A stretch of DNA of 5,590 nucleotides, from positions 1 through 5,590 of the forward strand of contig CATLVA010000125.1 in NCBI GenBank assembly GCA_950060715.1. Direction: 5' to 3'. The notes under the pieces were generated by a model. It searched no databases, had not been told where the DNA came from, and worked only from the letters and a program-made list of their open reading frames with translations. How positions within the stretch are numbered: the first letter of the stretch is position 1; the number at the start of each line of letters is the position of its first letter. A program made the position numbers and the translations under genes. This document shows positions 1-3,903 of this stretch, one piece after another. This stretch comes from an uncultured Oligoflexia bacterium (GTDB taxonomy: Bacteria > Bdellovibrionota > Bacteriovoracia > Bacteriovoracales > Bacteriovoracaceae).

Positions 1-779
1 CCAGTAATTTGCTTACGATATTTATTTAAAGCCGTATTTAGTAGTCTCAAAACATGGAATTTATCAGCAATAATTTGAGCATTAGGAAAGAAGTCTTTGG
101 CAAAGCTTTTGTAGGTGGCAGATAGGTCCATAACTATATTTTTTACGTTTTCTCGACCTGGAATATATTTTAAGGCTGCCTGAACCTGTCCACTTATGCG
201 GCCAGGAACTAACTCTCTGACTCGCTTGTTATTATAGTCTACAACGATTGTGGCAAACTCCATGTGCCCATATTTTTTATTTCGACAAAAACTGTGTTCA
301 TCGATACCTATAGTCTTAGGCCAAGGATCATTTTTTCTTTTTCTCCACTCCAACTCAAGTTGGTCGTAGTGACGCTTATAAATAGTTTTTGAACCAACCT
401 TAGTATGCCTCTGAACGCCCTTGAGGTTAGCAAAGTTATGACAGGTAAATAGAATATGCCTTTGCATTCTCTGAGAGATTCTGGCCCCTTTATTCACTCC
501 ATTAATAGACTCGGTATGAACCTTCTTGCAGCCACAGCATCTGAATCTCTTTTTTTGGATTTTAATCATTTTGGTTTTATCTAGTTGAGGAGCATCCAGA
601 ATTGTGACTATTCTTCTGTCATGAACTTTAAAACACTCCAGCCCACAGTTGGGGCACCATGAGGACTTAGAGTCGGACTCAGTATGGTAGATGACACATT
701 TTTTCTGATGAATATGCTCAAATTTAATAAGTTTGAGTTTCGGTAATAGTAAAAATTTCGTAAGCTTTGATTCGGACAT
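1..779 (-). CDS. ISL3-family transposase, N-terminal 259 residues (partial)
   Basis: This is a DDE transposase that cuts and joins the ends of its own element. The frame is open from ATG (779-777) to the window edge. A zinc ribbon is visible as C42-x2-C45 and C81-x2-C84. It is followed by a helix-turn-helix-like stretch around residues 115-135 (NFANLKGVQRHTKVGSKTIY). The RNase H-like core begins at PWPKTIGIDEHSF with the first catalytic aspartate D160; the second is D218 in VMDLSATY. The catalytic glutamate lies off the window. The start is supported by AAGGA (790-786) six bases upstream of ATG and by alignment with the start of the element B transposase. Over residues 150-259 more than half the positions match that neighbour by eye. 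No frameshift or stop is seen, so the visible part looks intact. The start codon sits inside an inverted-repeat arm described separately. Confidence 0.93.
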   Translation of the reverse strand, partial: MSESKLTKFLLLPKLKLIKFEHIHQKKCVIYHTESDSKSSWCPNCGLECFKVHDRRIVTILDAPQLDKTKMIKIQKKRFRCCGCKKVHTESINGVNKGARISQRMQRHILFTCHNFANLKGVQRHTKVGSKTIYKRHYDQLELEWRKRKNDPWPKTIGIDEHSFCRNKKYGHMEFATIVVDYNNKRVRELVPGRISGQVQAALKYIPGRENVKNIVMDLSATYKSFAKDFFPNAQIIADKFHVLRLLNTALNKYRKQIT

Positions 780-843
780 AGGATTTCCTTTTAGTTAAAA
801 TTTTTGGTGGTACATAAATTCTAACCGATTGATTTCCTATGTC
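775..843 (-). repeat. 9-bp inverted repeat over the element A transposase start codon
   Basis: The outer arm (835-843, reading GACATAGGA on the minus strand) lies at the element terminus. The inner arm (775-783, TCCTATGTC on the minus strand) contains the ATG at 779-777. The arms pair perfectly over 9 bp across a 51-nt loop, and pairing resumes after one mismatch further out. AAGGA (790-786) lies in the loop three bases from the stem. In an RNA entering from upstream, the folded form would bury the AUG beside its ribosome binding site. Element B has the same arrangement with two compensated base differences. What is seen is the repeat; a role in translational control is inferred. Confidence 0.75.
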
Positions 844-845
844 TG
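818..845 (-). promoter_or_regulatory. possible element A transposase promoter
   Basis: TAGAAT (823-818) is a fair -10 box. CAGACA (845-840) is 16 bases upstream and matches four of six -35 consensus positions. Transcription would begin around 810, downstream of the outer inverted-repeat arm. The corresponding place in element B carries TAAAAT (2121-2116) but no convincing -35 at normal spacing, so this is a weak call. Confidence 0.3.
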
Positions 846-899
846 TCTATCTTTCCTTAACGCAGAGAAAACACCATCAGGTGTGAAGAAAGTTAAAAT
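846..899. other. 54-bp spacer between the two insertion sequences
   Basis: This sequence lies between the upstream end of element A and the downstream end of element B. It could be host DNA left between two insertions, or part of either element if the ends are misplaced. It contains the terminator-like hairpin listed next. One plus-strand frame from 847 is open across it but has no start codon, and it gives no recognisable protein. Confidence 0.6.
863..884 (-). terminator. weak terminator-like hairpin downstream of the element B transposase
   Basis: On the minus strand ACACC-TGAT-GGTGT forms a 5-bp stem with a 4-nt loop (884-871), followed directly by TTTCTCTG. It begins about 15 bases after the transposase stop. 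The stem is short and the T tract is interrupted, so any termination would be inefficient. If it works, it would limit read-through from element B into element A. Confidence 0.35.
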
Positions 900-2077
900 C
901 AGGCATTAAGAACTCGCAGTCTGTAATTTGCAAAGTTTCTAAATCCGTAAGCCCTTTTAATTATTGATTTTGCAACATTGTTAAAGCCTTCGGTTTTAGC
1001 ATTTGTAATCCTAGTTTTAAAAAAGTTCAAGATTTCATTTTTCCAGTTCATCAATGTTTTTCGTAAACGCTTTAATTCTTTAACTTTAGAATAAGCGAGC
1101 CAATCCAGAATCTTAACCATACACCTTCTAGCCTTGTTGTAACCTCGACATCGATAGAGTCGATGAAGTGCTTCTTTTGCCATGTAAACTTCTTTTAAAT
1201 CAGGATGATCTTCTAGCCAGCGCTCTATGGCCTTTCTTTCAAAGACCTTAAGCTTAAATCCATTTTTGAGAAGCATTTTGCGAAGAGGATGTTTACGTTT
1301 ATCTCCGGTAATTTCCTTTCGCATACGGTTTATCGTTGGGTGAAGAAGGCGAACGACATGAAAGTGATCAGCGGTGATCTCAGCGTTTGGGAAGAAGTCT
1401 TTCACAAAGCTCCTATACGTCCCAGACAAGTCCATGGTGACATTCTTTACATTCTCTCGGCCTGGGATGTGCTTGAGCATCACTTGCAGATCAACGCTTG
1501 ATCGCGTAGGTAGAAGCTCTCTTGGCCTAGAGTTATTGTAATCAACAATCATGGTAACAAAGTCTCTGTGTCCTCGTTTTTTGTTTTTCATAAAGCCGTG
1601 CTCATCAATACCAATTGTCTTAGGCCATGGTGTTTTGTCTCGCATACGTTGTTTGAGCTCCAGTTGTTTGTAAAAGCGCTGATAGATGGTTTTAGAGCCG
1701 CAAGATGTATGTTTTCTGACTTTTTTGAGATCAGCGAAGTTCTCACAAGACCAAGAGATTTCTCGTTGCATGCGCTCAGTAAGTCGCTTTCCTGGGAGGA
1801 TTCCAGGGACCTTTTCATTAAAAGTTTTGTGGCAGTTTCTACATCGGTACCTTTTAGTTTTAAGCTTGAGAATCTGAAGCCTTCCTCGAACTAAAGTATC
1901 CTTGAGGGTTCTCTCACAGTACTGATGGATATAGACTTTATCAGAGCTGCAATGAGGGCAAGGAGCTCTTTTGAGCTTGGTCTTGCAATCAATATATATA
2001 AAACGCTTAAAACTTCTCACATGAGTGATTTCAAGGTTTGGCAAAACGATTAAAGATGATAATTTTAATCCGGGCAT
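899..2077 (-). CDS. ISL3-family transposase, full length (392 aa)
   Basis: This is a complete DDE transposase for cut-and-paste movement of element B. Visible in order are a zinc ribbon (C40-x2-C43 and C79-x2-C82), a DNA-binding region around residues 110-135 (ENFADLKKVRKHTSCGSKTI), and the RNase H-like fold. That fold carries D158 in IGIDEHGF, D216 in TMDLSGTY and E363 in NAKTEGFNN, split by a basic, helical insertion (about residues 255-355). These are the expected catalytic residues and spacing for ISL3 (DDE_Tnp_ISL3), and the length is in the family's usual range of roughly 400. The ATG (2077-2075) has AAGGA (2088-2084) six bases upstream. The TGA stop (901-899) overlaps the first base pairs of the terminal repeat, so the gene fills the element almost end to end. 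Nothing suggests inactivation. Confidence 0.96.
   Translation of the reverse strand: MPGLKLSSLIVLPNLEITHVRSFKRFIYIDCKTKLKRAPCPHCSSDKVYIHQYCERTLKDTLVRGRLQILKLKTKRYRCRNCHKTFNEKVPGILPGKRLTERMQREISWSCENFADLKKVRKHTSCGSKTIYQRFYKQLELKQRMRDKTPWPKTIGIDEHGFMKNKKRGHRDFVTMIVDYNNSRPRELLPTRSSVDLQVMLKHIPGRENVKNVTMDLSGTYRSFVKDFFPNAEITADHFHVVRLLHPTINRMRKEITGDKRKHPLRKMLLKNGFKLKVFERKAIERWLEDHPDLKEVYMAKEALHRLYRCRGYNKARRCMVKILDWLAYSKVKELKRLRKTLMNWKNEILNFFKTRITNAKTEGFNNVAKSIIKRAYGFRNFANYRLRVLNA
900..916 (+). repeat. element B terminal inverted repeat, transposase 3' side
   Basis: CAGGCATTAAGAACTCG matches CAGGCATAAGACTCG, the reverse complement of 2127-2141, with two single-base insertions. The repeat overlaps the transposase stop codon and its last five sense codons (901-916). 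Confidence 0.75.
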
Positions 2078-2139
2078 AAGATTTCCTTTGTTTAAATATT
2101 TTTGTGGTTATTAATATTTTACACAACGAGTCTTATGCC
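2073..2139 (-). repeat. 9-bp inverted repeat over the element B transposase start codon
   Basis: The outer arm (2131-2139, GGCATAAGA on the minus strand) is the core of the terminal repeat. The inner arm (2073-2081, TCTTATGCC on the minus strand) contains the ATG at 2077-2075. Pairing is perfect over 9 bp with a 49-nt loop, and AAGGA (2088-2084) lies in the loop two bases from the stem. The outer arm is probably also a transposase recognition sequence. The inner arm is thus a third, internal copy of the terminal core, in addition to those at 900 and 2131. Element A has the equivalent structure with a different but self-complementary sequence. Confidence 0.78.
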
Positions 2140-2141
2140 TG
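2127..2141 (-). repeat. element B terminal inverted repeat, transposase 5' side
   Basis: CGAGTCTTATGCCTG on the plus strand is the partner of 900-916. Its inner flank carries TAAAAT (2121-2116, minus strand), a possible -10 box for the transposase gene, placed so that a transcript from it would begin inside the element and lack this arm. Confidence 0.75.
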
Positions 2142-2149
2142 ACTCTTAA

Positions 2150-2211
2150 ACTCTAAATGCTATATGTTACATAGAATTGGGTGATGAACCTTACTTTTTC
2201 AGGCTGGTAGG
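2150..2211 (+). pseudogene. possible frameshifted 5' remnant of the following ORF
   Basis: The frame at 2150 (after TAA at 2147) reads LNAICYIELGDEPYFF and then leaves the frame of the next ORF at TTTTT (2195-2199). Adding one T to this run would join it to QAGRLQYHEMHKL and the rest of the 150-codon ORF. It has no ATG, GTG or ribosome binding site of its own, and it begins at the edge of element B. The reading is inferred from continuity of protein-like sequence alone. Confidence 0.35.
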
Positions 2212-2664
2212 TTGCAATATCATGAAATGCACAAGCTTGCATCAGAGCTAGTAACCATTTCCAGGGATATAAGAGATGGAAATAAAGATTTCTTGCATCT
2301 TGCTGATCATAAATTCGTAAGAAGATATTTAACTGAAGAACAGCTAGAACAATTATGTGAAGGCACTTTTGTATACACAAAAATTACTCCTAATACGTCT
2401 AAAGAATTCTGGATGATTTTTACTTCAGAGAATATTGAGTCTGAAATTGCTATTAAAGTTGAAGATGATATTCAAAGTATTGCTGACTATATACTTACAT
2501 TGACCACTAGGCTGAAACCATTATTTATTGATTCTGGCGATGGAAAATTGGACCAAGAGCGAATTGAAGAACAACTAAATAGGCTAGCCGGTAATATGCT
2601 ATTTATATTTGACGAACTTTCTCTTGAGGTTTCAAATCGTAAGGAAATAGAGTCTTTAAGGTAA
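2212..2664 (+). CDS. hypothetical protein, probably a 5'-truncated gene remnant (150 codons)
   Basis: I do not recognise this protein. The frame is open from just after a TGA at 2185 to TAA at 2662-2664. The possible starts are TTG (2212) and ATG (2227). Neither has a properly spaced Shine-Dalgarno sequence, which argues that the true N-terminus is lost or in another frame. The product would be soluble, acidic and mostly helical, with no signal peptide or membrane segment. A His-containing first helix (QYHEMHKLASEL) and a short stretch of beta character (TFVYTKI, FWMIFTSE) are followed by long amphipathic helices to the C-terminus (IEEQLNRLAGNMLFIFDELSLEV). It ends 15 bp from the convergent histidine kinase gene with no terminator visible between them. 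Even AT-rich codon use, like the kinase gene, supports real coding history. It may be a degraded host gene cut by element B. Confidence 0.5.
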   Translation: MQYHEMHKLASELVTISRDIRDGNKDFLHLADHKFVRRYLTEEQLEQLCEGTFVYTKITPNTSKEFWMIFTSENIESEIAIKVEDDIQSIADYILTLTTRLKPLFIDSGDGKLDQERIEEQLNRLAGNMLFIFDELSLEVSNRKEIESLR

Positions 2665-2679
2665 GCTCTAGTCTCGCAA

Positions 2680-3828
2680 TTAGGCTTTATGCCAAGGAAG
2701 AGTTATTTCAAAGCATGTGTGACCGTCAAGTAACTTATAGTGAAGGTCACCATCCATTTTATTTAACAGCTTTTTTGAAATACTAAGGCCCATCCCAGTT
2801 CCTTTGTTTACGTCTTTAGTCGTAAAAAATGGATTAAAGATATCTTTTACAATCTTATCTGGAATTCCTTTACCTGAATCGATAATTCTGAGGTGAAAAA
2901 CCTCGCTAAGCTCAGACTCAATTCTAATCCATGCAGATGCTTGTGTTTCTATTGCGTCTCTGGCGTTATTAAGAATATTAAGTAAGGCTTGCAAGAGTGT
3001 AACCTTATTTACTCTTAGATTAATTTCTCTATGTTCACCAGAACTTGCCACTTCAATTTTTATTCCATTATTTTTAAAATTATTTTCAGTAATGAGAAGA
3101 AGGTCTTCAATAAAAGTTCCAAGATGAATTTCCTCTACCTCTTCCTGTGAAGCGTCTCTGGAGAGATACCTCATGTTGTTTGTTATCTTGGCGATTCTTT
3201 GCGCTGTTGAAATGGTTTGGTCAATTCTATTTTCAAAACTTTCGAGATCTATTTTTCCTTTAGCTATCATTTTTTTAAGTATGCCTAAATTGCCTAAAAC
3301 GACTGATAGTGGGTTATTTATTTCGTGAGCAATACCACTTGCCATTTCACCTAAGCTTCGAATCTTTTCAGAATGGATCAAATGCTCTTGAGCTTCTTTG
3401 AGCTCTTCAAGCGTTTTGGTCATTTCGATTTCCATATTCTTGCGGTCAGAGATATCTGTGTAGATTCCTAAAATTCCAATAACATTACCGCTCTGATCAT
3501 GTAGTGGTACTTTACTTGTGAGTAGGGTACTTGTTGATCCATCAAGCTGTTTTTGAGTCTCTTCTAAGTTTAAGATTGGAGTATCTGTACTCATAACTTT
3601 TCGATCTATAGATCGAAAAAACTCAGCTTCTTCTTTAGTCCAGCAGCCGTCAAAATCGTTTTTACCTATAATTGAAGCCACGTCTTTAAAGCCTGCAGAC
3701 ACTGCGAATTGTCTGTTTGCTCCGAGGTATCTAAGGTTCGTATCCTTCCAAAAAATATAATAGGGTATATTATCTATGATCTGGTCTAGTACTATATTGA
3801 CCGATCTTTTACTGTTTAAATTACTCAT
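2680..3828 (-). CDS. soluble PAS-domain sensor histidine kinase
   Basis: This is a two-component sensor kinase that should autophosphorylate on a histidine and pass the phosphate to a response regulator not present here. A single PAS domain occupies about residues 12-128 (NIPYYIFWKDTNLRYLGANRQF to GILGIYTDISDRK). A coiled-coil linker spans about 129-158. The dimerisation domain has its H box at GIAHEINNPL with phospho-acceptor H168. The ATPase domain shows the N box around N284-N288 (NILNNARDA), the G1 box D317-S-G-K-G, the F box NPFFTTK (332-338) and the G2 box GTGMGLSI (343-350). All catalytic boxes are intact. No transmembrane segment or signal peptide is present, so it acts in the cytoplasm on an internal cue. 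The PAS domain lacks the LOV cysteine motif, and its ligand cannot be told. The start is ATG at 3828 with AGGTG (3837-3833) four bases upstream. It follows the cytochrome gene by 75 bp on the same strand. Confidence 0.96.
   Translation of the reverse strand: MSNLNSKRSVNIVLDQIIDNIPYYIFWKDTNLRYLGANRQFAVSAGFKDVASIIGKNDFDGCWTKEEAEFFRSIDRKVMSTDTPILNLEETQKQLDGSTSTLLTSKVPLHDQSGNVIGILGIYTDISDRKNMEIEMTKTLEELKEAQEHLIHSEKIRSLGEMASGIAHEINNPLSVVLGNLGILKKMIAKGKIDLESFENRIDQTISTAQRIAKITNNMRYLSRDASQEEVEEIHLGTFIEDLLLITENNFKNNGIKIEVASSGEHREINLRVNKVTLLQALLNILNNARDAIETQASAWIRIESELSEVFHLRIIDSGKGIPDKIVKDIFNPFFTTKDVNKGTGMGLSISKKLLNKMDGDLHYKLLDGHTCFEITLPWHKA
3597..3620. repeat. perfect 24-bp palindrome within the kinase gene
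   Basis: A core CGATCTATAGATCG (3602-3615) is flanked by T5 on the left and A5 on the right, making 24 bases that equal their own reverse complement. It lies in the PAS-coding region, over residues FFRSIDRK (about 70-77). As a single strand it could form a 10-bp stem with a UAUA loop. It contains two GATC sites. No known site is recognised. Confidence 0.9.
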
Positions 3829-3864
3829 TATTCACCTAATTTTTCAAGGTGGCTTTAGCACGGA

Positions 3865-3893
3865 AAATTAAGTTTCTCTTTAACAATTGTCAG
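3865..3893 (-). promoter_or_regulatory. possible promoter for the histidine kinase gene
   Basis: CTGACA (3893-3888) matches five of six -35 consensus positions. Exactly 17 bases downstream, TAATTT (3870-3865) is a poor -10. It lies in the 75-bp gap after the cytochrome gene, so the kinase may have its own transcript. No terminator was found in this gap, so co-transcription from the cytochrome gene is also possible. Confidence 0.3.
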
Positions 3894-3903
3894 GAAAGTG
3901 TCG

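Larger units (their letters stand above)
1..845 (-). mobile_element. ISL3-family insertion sequence (element A), truncated by window edge
   Basis: This is the transposase 5' half and upstream end of an ISL3-family element; the other end lies beyond position 1. The upstream terminus is placed near 843-845 because the outward sequence CAGACATAGG (minus strand, 845-836) corresponds in position and form to CAGGCATAAG at the terminus of the neighbouring element B. No target-site duplication can be tested because the far end is not visible. The leader between terminus and start codon shares blocks with element B (ACCAC, AAAAAT, AAAGGAAATC), so the two elements belong to one subgroup. The exact end is uncertain by a few bases. 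Confidence 0.8.
900..2141 (-). mobile_element. complete ISL3-family insertion sequence (element B), about 1.24 kb
   Basis: One transposase gene is bounded by imperfect terminal inverted repeats at 900-916 and 2127-2141. Similarity continues inward (TGTAATTT at 921-928 against TGTAAAAT on the other end). The size is normal for ISL3. If the ends are trimmed to the GG...CC pair, the element is 902-2139, which fits the common ISL3 terminus beginning GG. No 8-bp direct duplication is visible immediately outside either choice of ends. This suggests an old insertion, a rearranged junction or a small error in the ends. It lies in tandem, same orientation, with element A. Confidence 0.85.

Noticed and set aside
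847..899. Plus-strand open frame in the spacer as the 5' part of the gene interrupted by element B
   Set aside because: It has no start codon. With the near-match target duplication removed, the join meets a TAA immediately, and the stretch is too short to carry evidence.
1289..1894. Plus-strand open frames opposite the element B transposase
   Set aside because: They are shadows of the transposase gene: low-complexity antisense translations, no ribosome binding sites and no recognisable domains.
893..2153. TTAAAATC (893-900) and TTAAACTC (2146-2153) as an 8-bp target duplication of element B
   Set aside because: There is one mismatch, and the placement would make the two element ends unequal by about four bases relative to the inverted repeats. 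In AT-rich DNA this may be chance.
2163..2173. Short palindrome TATGTTACATA as an operator
   Set aside because: Five-base arms are common by chance in DNA of this composition, and no promoter is visible around it.
2212..2330. Hemerythrin-like histidine pattern in the N-terminal helix of the 150-codon ORF
   Set aside because: There are only a few histidines, without the spacing or the HxxxE/HxxxH motifs of that family.
2506..2580. EF-hand-like loop (FIDSGDGKLDQERIEE) in the 150-codon ORF
   Set aside because: The acidic positions are off by one from the canonical 12-residue loop and the position-12 glutamate is missing.
3660..3800. LOV photosensor identity for the PAS domain
   Set aside because: The flavin-binding cysteine motif (GxNCRFLQ) is absent; the equivalent region reads GANRQFAVSAG, which is an ordinary PAS sequence.
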